Both the position numbers and the translations under genes were made by a program. 39,643 nucleotides of DNA from Micromonospora phytophila (lineage in GTDB: Bacteria; Actinomycetota; Actinomycetes; Mycobacteriales; Micromonosporaceae): contig NZ_JAMOKF010000017.1 in assembly GCF_023656545.1 (NCBI RefSeq), positions 1 to 39,643 of the forward strand, in the 5' to 3' direction. The notes beneath the pieces were generated by a model. It was not told the DNA's origin and did no database searches. It saw only the letters and a list, made by a program, of their open reading frames with translations. Positions 1-7,271 of the stretch are shown piece after piece (positions within the stretch are counted from its first letter, which is position 1; each line of letters begins with the position of its first letter).

Positions 1-1173
1 CTCAACGGCCACGCCACATTGGACCGGGACGCCGCACTGGATGGCCACGCCGCGCTGGACGGCCACGCGAGCCCCAGGCTCCACGCCACCACTGACGGCC
101 CCGGACCGGAAGGCCAGGCCCGCCCCGGTCGCCACGCCGGACTGGACGGCCGCGCGATCCGCAGCCGCCACGCCGGATCCGGCGGCCCGAGGCTGGGCGG
201 TGGCGGGCCCACCGGGGAGCCGACGCCCGGCGAGGACCGGGTGGCGATGACCGGCGACGGGCTCGGCGTGACCGGCACCGGGGTGACGGTGAACGCCTCG
301 GCCGGCGACGGCGTCGACCGGGCGGTGCTGGCCGAGTCCCGCCTGGCCGAGCTGCGGGCGCACACCGGCGCCGACGTGGTGGCGGTGACCCTGGACACCG
401 AAGGGGCGGTGGTCGGCGGGGCCGACGGCGAGCCCCGGCGCAGCCACAGCACCCCGGTGCCGGCCAGCCACGCGGTGGGGGCGGGGGACGCGTACCTGGC
501 CGCGATGACGCTGGCGCTGGCCGCCGACGCGCCGCTGCCCACCGCCGCCCAGCTGGCCCAGCTCGCCGCGACCATCACCGTCTCGGACACCGGCACCTGC
601 GTGTGCCGTCGGGAAGATCTGCTCACCGCGCTGGACGTACCGGTCGAGCGGGCCGGTCAGCGGGTGCTGGTCGACGCCGACGAGCTGGACGAGATCGTCG
701 CGGAGCACCGCGCCGCCGGCCGGTCGGTGATCTTCACCAACGGCTGCTTCGACGTGCTGCACCGGGGCCACGTCCGCTACCTCGAGCAGGCCCGGGCGCT
801 CGGGGACCTGCTGGTCGTGGCCGTGAACTCCGACGGCAGCGTACGGCGGCTCAAGGGCCCGGACCGGCCGGTCAACCCGGTCGAGGACCGGACCGCGCTG
901 CTCGCCGCGCTGGCCTGCGTGGACCACGTGGTGGTCTTCGAGGAGGACTCCCCGGCCGGGCTGATCGAGACCATCCGCCCCGACGTCTACGTCAAGGGCG
1001 GCGACTACCCGCCGGAGATGGTGCCGGAGGCGCCGCTGGTGCGCCGGCTCGGCGGGCAGGTCCGCACCCTCGGGTACGTGCCGGACCGCTCCACCTCGGC
1101 GATCATCGACCGGATCCGGGCGCACAGCCAGGAGCGGGAAGCGGACTCCTCCATGGCGAGCAAGCGGTCGTGA
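1..1173 (+). CDS. hldE: Bifunctional heptose 7-phosphate kinase / heptose 1-phosphate nucleotidyltransferase, 3' part
   Basis: Frame is open from base 1, so the true start lies upstream of the window. From about base 310 the product matches the C-terminal half of a PfkB-type sugar kinase, with the GAGD catalytic motif (VGAGDAYLAAM, bases about 475-507). From about base 660 it is a cytidylyltransferase-fold domain: TNGCFDVLH with the nucleotide-binding HRGH (bases 760-771), VNSDGSV, and YVKGGDY. This order (kinase, then nucleotidyltransferase) is that of HldE/RfaE, which makes NDP-activated heptose in the cytoplasm. Bases 1-250 encode a low-complexity Gly/His/Ala-rich stretch with degenerate LDGHA repeats where the middle of the kinase fold would be expected. 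The GTGA overlap with the next gene indicates translational coupling to a glycosyltransferase. The family assignment is confident; the exact heptose isomer and nucleotide used are inferred. Confidence 0.85.
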   Translation, partial: LNGHATLDRDAALDGHAALDGHASPRLHATTDGPGPEGQARPGRHAGLDGRAIRSRHAGSGGPRLGGGGPTGEPTPGEDRVAMTGDGLGVTGTGVTVNASAGDGVDRAVLAESRLAELRAHTGADVVAVTLDTEGAVVGGADGEPRRSHSTPVPASHAVGAGDAYLAAMTLALAADAPLPTAAQLAQLAATITVSDTGTCVCRREDLLTALDVPVERAGQRVLVDADELDEIVAEHRAAGRSVIFTNGCFDVLHRGHVRYLEQARALGDLLVVAVNSDGSVRRLKGPDRPVNPVEDRTALLAALACVDHVVVFEEDSPAGLIETIRPDVYVKGGDYPPEMVPEAPLVRRLGGQVRTLGYVPDRSTSAIIDRIRAHSQEREADSSMASKRS

Positions 1174-2048
1174 GCCGGCCGCTCGACCTCGGCGCGGCCG
1201 AGCAGTTCCGCGCCGAGCGGCTGCTCGACGTGCTGGTCCCGACCCGCAACCGCCCGGCCGAGCTGGCGGTCACCCTCTCCGGGCTGGCCGCCCAGGAGGG
1301 CGTGCCCGGCTTCGGGGTGGTGGTCAGCGACCAGTCCGACGGTGACCCGGCGTACCGGCATCCGGCGGCGGCGACCATGGTCCGGACGTTGCGCCACCGG
1401 GGGCACCCGGTGCTGCTGACCCGCCGGCTGCCCCGGCGCGGGCTCGCCGAGCACCGGGCCTACCTGCTGGCCGCCTCCACCGCCCGGTACGTGCTCTGTC
1501 TCGACGACGACGTCTGGCTGGAGCCGGGGACGCTGAGCCGGCTGGTCAGCGCGATCCAGGAGCTGCGCTGCGGCTTCGTCGGCAACGCGGTGCACGGGCT
1601 CTCCTACGCCGACGACGTCCGCCCCGAGACGCACCGACACTACGAGGAGTGGGCGGGCCGCCCCACGCCGGAGCGGATCCGCCCGGGCACCCCGCAGTGG
1701 CACCGGGCGTCAATCCACCCGGCCGCGAACCTGCTGCACGTGACGCGGAAGCTCGACCTGCCGCCGGGGGCATGGCGGGCGTACAAGATCTCCTGGATCG
1801 GCGGCTGCGTGCTCTACGACCGGGCCAAGCTGGTCGACTCCGGCGGGTTCGACTTCTGGCGGCGGTTGCCGCAGCGGCACCAGGGCGAGGACGTGGCCGC
1901 CCAGCTCGCCGTGCTGGCGCGCCACGGCGGCGCCGGCGTCCTGCCCAGCGGGGCGTACCACCTGGAGTCGCCGACGACGGTGACCGAACGGGACGTGGAG
2001 GCGTGGGAGGTCGTCCTCGCCGACGAGGACGCCCCGCAGCCGGCCTGA
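1170..2048 (+). CDS. Glycosyltransferase family 2
   Basis: 292 aa from the GTG at 1170, which overlaps the upstream stop (GTGA). I chose this start because the longer frame upstream only reads through the hldE-like gene in another frame. N-terminal GT-A fold: LLDVLVPTRNRPAELAVTL (about residues 14-32), then DQSDG, and a metal-binding LDDDVWLEPG motif (DDD at bases about 1503-1511). The C-terminal half contains the conserved region GGCVLYDRAKLVDSGGFDFW typical of GT2 acceptor regions. No membrane segment is apparent, so it probably works at the cytoplasmic membrane face using an activated sugar. Coupling to hldE suggests, without proving it, a heptose-containing glycan. It converges with the GT9 gene 67 bp away. 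Confidence 0.85.
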   Translation: MSRPLDLGAAEQFRAERLLDVLVPTRNRPAELAVTLSGLAAQEGVPGFGVVVSDQSDGDPAYRHPAAATMVRTLRHRGHPVLLTRRLPRRGLAEHRAYLLAASTARYVLCLDDDVWLEPGTLSRLVSAIQELRCGFVGNAVHGLSYADDVRPETHRHYEEWAGRPTPERIRPGTPQWHRASIHPAANLLHVTRKLDLPPGAWRAYKISWIGGCVLYDRAKLVDSGGFDFWRRLPQRHQGEDVAAQLAVLARHGGAGVLPSGAYHLESPTTVTERDVEAWEVVLADEDAPQPA

Positions 2049-2115
2049 CCGCGCGACCACCGCGCCGGGGCGGCGCGACCACCGCACCAGGGCGGGCGGG
2101 CGAGAAAGCGCGGGC

Positions 2116-3237
2116 TCAGGGGGCGCCGGGCTCGGGTCGGAGGAGCTCGCGGGCGGCCTCCAGCACCTCGACCACCGGGACATCCGTGACGAAGGAGTCC
2201 CGGTGCGGGCACTCGCCGTCGCCGGGGCGGTGCGGGTAGATGCCGGGGGTGCAGTCGACCCCGCAGACCGGGCAGTGCACCGTCCAGGAGGTGATCGGAC
2301 GGTGCCGCGCCCGCAGCGGCGTGGCCGTGTTGATCAGGTTGCCGACCCAGTAGACGCCGACCGTCGCGGTGCCCACCGCGGCGGCCAGGTGCAGCGGGCC
2401 GGTGTCGTTGGAGACCAGCAGCTCGCAGCCGGCGTAGCAGCCGGCCAGCCCGCCCAGGCTGAGCGTGCCGACCTGGGGGCGGACCGGCACCCCGGCCGCC
2501 GCGACCACCCGGTCCACCACGTCCTGCTCGGCGGGGGTGCCGGTGACCAGCACCTCGTACCCGTCGCCGACCAGTTCCCGGGCCACCTCGGCGAACCGTT
2601 CGGCCGGCCAGCGCCGACGGGTGTCGGTGGCGCCGGGGTGCAGCGCCACCCGTGGCCGCCGCGCCGGGCCGAGCACCTCGGCCGCTTCCGCCCGGTCGGC
2701 GTCGGTGATCGCCAGCGTCGGCACGATCGTGGTGGCCGGGGCGCCGACCAGCGCGGTCACCTCCAGGTAGCGGATCACCTCGTGCTGGTAGTAGACGTAG
2801 CGGATCCAGCGGCCCAGCGGCGGTGCGTCCTCGGCCCGCAGGCCGGCGGTGACCCGCGCGCCGAGCCCGCTGACGACCGGGTTGGAGTTGGCGCCGCCGC
2901 CGTGCAGCTGCAATGCCAGGTCGAAGCGTTCCTTGCGGGCCGCGGCGAGGAAGTCGTCCATCCGGGACTCCGGCTCGCCCGGGTCGGGGGCGCGGATCCC
3001 GGGCGCGGGCGGCACCACCAGCACCCGGTCCACCGGGCCGGGCCGGTCGCGCCACAGCTTCGCGTGCCACGGCGCGCCGATCAGCACGATCTCCGCCGCC
3101 GGGTACGCGGCCCGCAGCGCGTCCAGCGCCGGCAGGATGAAGATGAAGTCGCCGAGCGCGTTGGCGCGCAGCACGGCGATCCGTTCGACGTCGGGCACTC
3201 GCTCGGCGGCCGGGCCGAGCAGGTTCGGGGTGACCAC
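2116..3237 (-). CDS. Glycosyltransferase family 9 (ADP-heptose:LPS heptosyltransferase-like)
   Basis: 373 aa. The N-terminus IAVLRANALGDFIFILPALDAL is the Rossmann start of GT9 enzymes. The central HPGATDTRRRWPAERFAEVA and the C-terminal SNDTGPLHLAAAVGTATVG are the family's nucleotide-sugar binding signatures. In Gram-negatives the family transfers L,D-heptose to LPS. Actinomycetes have no LPS, so the acceptor here is unknown. A Cys-rich tail (CPVCGVDC...GECPH, about residues 320-345) could bind metal. Start is the ATG at 3237, 10 bp after the Hsp20 stop, so it is probably the last gene of the DUF2231-hsp20-GT9 operon. It faces the hldE/GT2 pair, making a small heptose-related cluster. Confidence 0.88.
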   Translation of the reverse strand: MVTPNLLGPAAERVPDVERIAVLRANALGDFIFILPALDALRAAYPAAEIVLIGAPWHAKLWRDRPGPVDRVLVVPPAPGIRAPDPGEPESRMDDFLAAARKERFDLALQLHGGGANSNPVVSGLGARVTAGLRAEDAPPLGRWIRYVYYQHEVIRYLEVTALVGAPATTIVPTLAITDADRAEAAEVLGPARRPRVALHPGATDTRRRWPAERFAEVARELVGDGYEVLVTGTPAEQDVVDRVVAAAGVPVRPQVGTLSLGGLAGCYAGCELLVSNDTGPLHLAAAVGTATVGVYWVGNLINTATPLRARHRPITSWTVHCPVCGVDCTPGIYPHRPGDGECPHRDSFVTDVPVVEVLEAARELLRPEPGAP

Positions 3238-3247
3238 GCAGTCTCCG

Positions 3248-3799
3248 CTACGGCCGGTCGATCTCGCCGGCGATGTCCGGGTGGTGCATCTCCCGGTCGG
3301 CGGCCGGGTCGGCGGCGCTCGGCGTACTCCCGTTGCGGCCGCTGGGTCGCAGGCCGGCGCGGCCGACGGTGATGGTGCGCGGCGCGGGCCGGGGCGCCCG
3401 GGGCAGCCGGACCCGGAGCAGGCCGTGGTCCATCACCGCGTCGATGGCGTCGGGGTCCACCCGGGACGGCAGGTCCACGCGGTACTCGAAGCCGCGGGTC
3501 TCGAAGCCGCCGGGGATGCCGTGGTCGGCGTTGACCTCGGCCTCGGAGCGGGCCCGGACGCAGAGCTCCCGGTCGTCCAGCTCGACGGCCACCTCTTCCG
3601 GCGCCACCCCGGGCAGCCGCACGACGACCTCCCAGCCGTCGGAGGTCTCGGCCAGCTCGACCTCCGGCGGCCCGGCCCGCCCGCCGACCAGCCGGCTCAG
3701 TTCGGACCGCAACGACTGCAACTCGCCCATCGGGTCCCAACCCTGCTGGCGCCCGCGCCAGCCCCGTCCGAACCCGCCGCCGCTCTGCTGTTCGCTCAT
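3248..3799 (-). CDS. Hsp20/alpha-crystallin family small heat-shock protein
   Basis: 183 aa from the ATG at 3799. This start overlaps the stop of the DUF2231 gene (ATGA) and removes a spurious N-terminal extension. The alpha-crystallin domain spans about residues 45-145: EVELAETSDGWEVVVRLPGVAPEEVAVELDD, then the GFEYRVDLPSRVDPDAI region and the strand LLRVRLPR. The N-terminal arm is Gly/Gln/Arg-rich (GFGRGWRGRQQGW). The family forms ATP-independent holdase oligomers in the cytoplasm that keep unfolded proteins soluble. The C-terminal tail is long and lacks an obvious IxI anchoring motif. Its position between a membrane protein and a GT9 enzyme in one operon suggests envelope-stress expression (inference). 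Confidence 0.88.
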   Translation of the reverse strand: MSEQQSGGGFGRGWRGRQQGWDPMGELQSLRSELSRLVGGRAGPPEVELAETSDGWEVVVRLPGVAPEEVAVELDDRELCVRARSEAEVNADHGIPGGFETRGFEYRVDLPSRVDPDAIDAVMDHGLLRVRLPRAPRPAPRTITVGRAGLRPSGRNGSTPSAADPAADREMHHPDIAGEIDRP

Positions 3800-4314
3800 C
3801 GCACCTCTCCGATCCGCTGGGTGGCCGCCGGTGGCCGCAGTGAGCTGGGGGCGTCCAGGCCGGCCTCCCGGTCGACGCCCACGCCGAGCCGGTCGACCAG
3901 CTCGCCGCCGAGCCAGGCGCTGACGCCGAGGATGGCCAGCGCGACCACCTCGATGGCGATCAGCGCGCCGCCGGCGGCCCGGGAGTCGGCGTTGAGCCGG
4001 ACCGCCCAGACCGCGGCGAAGAGCAGGATCACCGCGACGTTGGCGGCGGCGTGGGTGAGCGCCACCCGCTTGGCGCGGGTGCCGGTGGGGATCGCCAGCA
4101 GGTCGAACGTCCCGGCCACCGCGGCGAGCAGGCCGACGACCAGGCCGACGGTGATGTTCCAGTACGCGACCTCGCCCAGGAGATCCGGCCCGCCGACGGT
4201 GTCCACCAGGTCGAAGAGCACCGCCGTGACGAGCAGGCCGACCGGGAACATCACCAGCATGGGGTGGACGGGGTGACCCAGCACCTTGAGTCGGCTCTCC
4301 ATGCGGGCCTCCAC
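3796..4314 (-). CDS. DUF2231 membrane protein
   Basis: 172 aa with four predicted membrane helices (about residues 15-35, 48-68, 80-100, 113-135). The N-terminal LGHPVHPMLVMFPVGLL is the DUF2231 signature (HP..HP..V..P). The function of the family is not established; some members sit beside redox or heme genes. Two Met starts are possible (4314 and 4302); the 4314 ATG begins MEARMESRLK. The stop overlaps the hsp20 start. It is the first gene of the leftward operon and is divergent from the PPOX gene, with shared promoter space at 4315-4460. Confidence 0.82.
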   Translation of the reverse strand: MEARMESRLKVLGHPVHPMLVMFPVGLLVTAVLFDLVDTVGGPDLLGEVAYWNITVGLVVGLLAAVAGTFDLLAIPTGTRAKRVALTHAAANVAVILLFAAVWAVRLNADSRAAGGALIAIEVVALAILGVSAWLGGELVDRLGVGVDREAGLDAPSSLRPPAATQRIGEVR

Positions 4315-4460
4315 TGCTCGGTCTCGGTCTCCGGGCGTCGCGTGAGGCGGTACCCCTGGCCCCGAGGGGCAAACCTCGCACTGGTCACGCCCGCCTAGGC
4401 TGACGGGGGCGGTCCGCCGGAGCGCTCCGCCAACGGGGTCAACGGTCGGGGGAGGATCAC

Positions 4461-5078
4461 GTGACGGTGGAGATCACTTCGCACGAGGAGTTACGGGAGC
4501 TGCTGGGGGCCCCGGCGGCCCGGGCCGTCGCCAAGGAGCGGACGGTCCTGCACGAGCGGGACCGGCAGTGGCTCGCCGCCTCGCCGTTCTGCCTGGTCGC
4601 GACGGCCGGGACGGACGGCAGCTGCGACGTCTCCCCCAAGGGGGACCCGCCCGGCTTCGCGCTGGTGCTGGACGAGCGGACCGTCGCCGTCCCGGAGCGG
4701 CCGGGCAACAAGCGGGCCGACGGGTACCGCAACATCCTGGACAACCCGCACGTCGGGCTGCTCTTCCTGATCCCCGGGCGCACCGACACGCTGCGGATCA
4801 ACGGCCGGGCCCGCCTGGTCCGCGACGCGCCCTGGTTCGACGACATGGTCGTCAAGGGGCACCGACCGGTCCTCGCCGTCGTGGTGGAGATCGAGCAGAT
4901 CTTCTACCACTGCGCCAAGGCGTTCCTCCGCTCGGAGCTGTGGCAGCCGGAGACCTGGCAGCCGGACGCGCTGCCCACCCGCGCCCGGCTCATCAAGGAG
5001 GTGGAGGCCCCCGCGGAGAGCCTCGCCGACCTGGAACGCCACTACGGCCCGGACTACGTCACCAAGATCTACACCTGA
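4461..5078 (+). CDS. MSMEG_1061-family FMN-dependent PPOX-type flavoprotein
   Basis: 205 aa from the GTG at 4461, preceded by a good GGGGGAGG ribosome-binding site ending about 7 bp upstream. The split-barrel flavin reductase/PNPOx fold shows as SPFCLVATAGTDGSCDVSPKG, VPERPGNKRADGYRNIL, and NPHVGLLFLIPGRTDTLRINGRARLV. This arrangement is characteristic of the MSMEG_1061 family of actinobacterial pyridoxamine-phosphate-oxidase-like proteins. The substrate is unknown and the protein should be cytoplasmic. It stands alone: divergent from DUF2231 upstream, and separated from the ArsR gene downstream by an AT-rich operator. Confidence 0.88.
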   Translation: MTVEITSHEELRELLGAPAARAVAKERTVLHERDRQWLAASPFCLVATAGTDGSCDVSPKGDPPGFALVLDERTVAVPERPGNKRADGYRNILDNPHVGLLFLIPGRTDTLRINGRARLVRDAPWFDDMVVKGHRPVLAVVVEIEQIFYHCAKAFLRSELWQPETWQPDALPTRARLIKEVEAPAESLADLERHYGPDYVTKIYT

Positions 5079-5114
5079 TCCCCGCCCGGGTCGCCCGACG
5101 GGCCTCCGCCATTG

Positions 5115-5144
5115 CTAAAGACATCTTTATAAAGATAGCTTTAG
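5115..5144. promoter_or_regulatory. AT-rich palindromic operator overlapping the ArsR/MFS promoter
   Basis: A 30-bp palindrome with 26 of 30 symmetric positions. The outer half-sites are CTAAAG (5115-5120) and CTTTAG (5139-5144), around a perfect 14-bp inner palindrome, ATCTTTATAAAGAT (5123-5136). The right edge ends 3 bp before the ATG of the ArsR-family gene. In DNA this GC-rich an A+T-rich palindrome stands out. Position and symmetry fit an autoregulatory ArsR operator. No clear ribosome-binding site lies between it and the ATG, so a leaderless or near-leaderless transcript is possible. Confidence 0.75.
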
Positions 5145-5147
5145 GGT

Positions 5148-5813
5148 ATGTCGCTGCCCGAGGTTAAGCTCTCCGATCCGACCGCCCTGCGCGGGTACGC
5201 GCACCCGCTGCGGATGGCCCTGATCGGCCTGCTCCGCCAGCAGGGCCCGCTGACCGCCACGCAGGCCGCCGCCCAGCTCGGCGAGAGCGTGCCGAGCTGC
5301 TCGTTCCACCTCCGCCAGCTCGCCAAGTACGGCCTGGCCGAACGGGCCCCCGGCGCCGACGGCCGGGAGCGCCCCTGGCGGGCCACCGCGCTCACCACCC
5401 ACTGGGACGACAACTCCGACGACCCGGAGGTCCGCGCGGCCACCGACGAACTGCACGCGGTCCAACTCGCCCTCTACACCCGCCTCGCCGAGGAGTTCCT
5501 CGCCCGACGGGCGCAGGAGTCGACCGCCTGGCGGGCGGTCACCGGCTTCAGCGACCAGCCGGTGCACGTCACACCGGACGAGATGGCCGAGCTGACCCGT
5601 CGCATCGACGCCCTGCTCGGCGAGTACGACGACCGGATCACCGACCCGACGAAGCGACCGGCCGGCAGCCGCAAGGTCAGCGTCATGCGGCTCGCCGTCC
5701 TCGCCCCGCCGCCGCCCGGATCCGCCGCGACCGACGACGCCGCGACCGCCACCGGCGGCACCGCGGCGGTCGACAGTGGACCGGCCGGCGGCGGCGCGGG
5801 CGGGCCCCGATGA
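5148..5813 (+). CDS. ArsR-family winged-helix transcriptional regulator
   Basis: 221 aa. Winged helix-turn-helix at about residues 8-75: LRGYAHPLRMALIGLLRQQGPLTATQAAAQLGESVPSCSFHLRQLAKYGLAER, then a wing ending RPWRATAL. The remainder (about 85-180) is helical and probably mediates dimerisation or effector binding. The last 30 residues are a low-complexity Ala/Gly/Thr tail. No metal-binding CxC motif of classical ArsR metal sensors is seen, so a small-molecule or drug ligand is likelier. Overlap with the MFS gene (ATGA at 5810) makes a regulator-exporter pair, probably controlled by the palindrome at 5115-5144. Confidence 0.88.
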   Translation: MSLPEVKLSDPTALRGYAHPLRMALIGLLRQQGPLTATQAAAQLGESVPSCSFHLRQLAKYGLAERAPGADGRERPWRATALTTHWDDNSDDPEVRAATDELHAVQLALYTRLAEEFLARRAQESTAWRAVTGFSDQPVHVTPDEMAELTRRIDALLGEYDDRITDPTKRPAGSRKVSVMRLAVLAPPPPGSAATDDAATATGGTAAVDSGPAGGGAGGPR

Positions 5814-7177
5814 GCAGCGCCGCGCCCACCGCCCCGACCACCAGACCGCCCGACGGCCCGGCACGGCGGAACCCGCTGCCCCGACTGCTGCGCGAGCGGG
5901 TGTTCCGGCGGTACTGGTCGGCGCAGACCGTGTCGTACTTCGGCGACGAGATCTCCACCCTGGCCCTGCCGCTGCTGGCCGTGCTGGTCATCGGCGCGGG
6001 ACCGGCCGAGATGGGCCTGCTGACCGCCGCCGCGCTCGCCCCGAACCTGCTCTTCTCCCTGCTCGCCGGCGCCTGGGTGGATCGGTACCCGCACAAACGC
6101 CGCCTCATGATCCTCACCGACCTCGGTCGGGCGCTGCTGCTCACCGCCGTGCCGGTGGCGTACCTGCTGGACGTGCTCGCCCTGCCGCAGCTCTACGTGG
6201 TGGCCTTCGCCGTCGGCACGCTCGCCGTGATCTTCGAGGTGGCGCGGGGGGCGCTCTTCGTGTCCCTGGTGGAGCGGCGCGACTACGTCGAGGCGAACAC
6301 GCTGGTCAACGGCAGTCGGGCGATGTCCCTGGTGGCCGGGCCGAGCATCGGCGGGATCCTGGTGCAGGTGCTCACCGCGCCGATCGCCCTGGTCGCCGAC
6401 GCGCTGTCGTACGTCGTGTCGGCGTACTTCCTGGGGCGCATCCGGCCGACGGAGCCGGCGCCGGCGCGCGGCGGCGGCCTGGCGCTCGGCGCCGGGCTGC
6501 GGTTCCTGGCCCGGACGCCGATGATGCGCGCGATCCTGCTCGGCACCACCACGATCAACCTGTTCAACTTCATGTTCGCCGCGCTCTTCGTGCTCTACGC
6601 CACGCAGGAGCTGCGCCTCGCACCCGGCCTGCTGGGCGCCGTGCTCGGCGCGGGCGCGGTGGGCGGGCTGATCGGCGCGGCGCTCACCGGCCGGCTGGTC
6701 CGCCGCTTCGGCGTCGGCCCGACGCTGCTGGCCGGGTTCGTGCTCTTCCCCGCCCCGTTGCTGCTCGTCCCGCTCGCCGGCGGGCCGACACCGCTGGTGC
6801 TCGGGATGCTCTTCGCCGCGGAGTTCTTCTCGGCCGTCGGAGTGATGATGCTCGACATCGTGGGCAGCTCCGTACAGACCGCGCTCATCCCGGAGGTGCT
6901 GCTGGCCCGGGTCACCGGGGCGCGGCGCACCGTCAACTACGGCATCCGCCCCATCGGCGCGCTGCTCGGCGGCGTGCTGGGCACCGCCCTCGGCGTACGC
7001 CCGGCGCTCTGGATCGCGACGGCGGGTGCGGTGGCCGGCGTGCTCTGGGTGCTCTTCTCGCCCGTGCCGCACCTGCGCGGCCTGCCCGAACGGGCCGACG
7101 ACCAGGTGCCCACCACCGGCCGGCGGACGGAGCGCGAGCCGGGCCTGTCGCCGGCCGACCGTGGCCCCGACGTTTGA
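5810..7177 (+). CDS. MFS transporter (DHA3-like drug/siderophore exporter)
   Basis: 455 aa with about 12 membrane helices. The N-terminal RVFRRYWSAQTVSYFGDEISTLALPLLAVLV and the loop 2-3 motif LAGAWVDRYPHKRRLMI (variant of MFS motif A, G...DR...R) place it with DHA3/EntS-like proton-driven exporters. The start overlaps the regulator's stop (ATGA), so the two are co-translated. The role is most likely efflux of a toxic compound sensed by the ArsR protein (inference). The C-terminal 30 residues after the last helix are hydrophilic and cytosolic. It is followed by 94 bp before the Rho-N gene. Confidence 0.88.
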   Translation: MSSAAPTAPTTRPPDGPARRNPLPRLLRERVFRRYWSAQTVSYFGDEISTLALPLLAVLVIGAGPAEMGLLTAAALAPNLLFSLLAGAWVDRYPHKRRLMILTDLGRALLLTAVPVAYLLDVLALPQLYVVAFAVGTLAVIFEVARGALFVSLVERRDYVEANTLVNGSRAMSLVAGPSIGGILVQVLTAPIALVADALSYVVSAYFLGRIRPTEPAPARGGGLALGAGLRFLARTPMMRAILLGTTTINLFNFMFAALFVLYATQELRLAPGLLGAVLGAGAVGGLIGAALTGRLVRRFGVGPTLLAGFVLFPAPLLLVPLAGGPTPLVLGMLFAAEFFSAVGVMMLDIVGSSVQTALIPEVLLARVTGARRTVNYGIRPIGALLGGVLGTALGVRPALWIATAGAVAGVLWVLFSPVPHLRGLPERADDQVPTTGRRTEREPGLSPADRGPDV

Positions 7178-7271
7178 GCCGTTCGGCGAGGGTACTGATT
7201 CAGGTGACGGCCCGACGCGTCATCCGGCGCCGAATCCCCCTGGCCCCCGCTCGAAGGAAGGACGGACCCCC

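Noticed and set aside
603..1169. Long + frame upstream of the GT2 start
   Set aside because: It is the +2 shadow of the hldE-like gene; its product is Arg/Gly/Pro-rich. The coupled GTG at 1170 starts the conserved domain.
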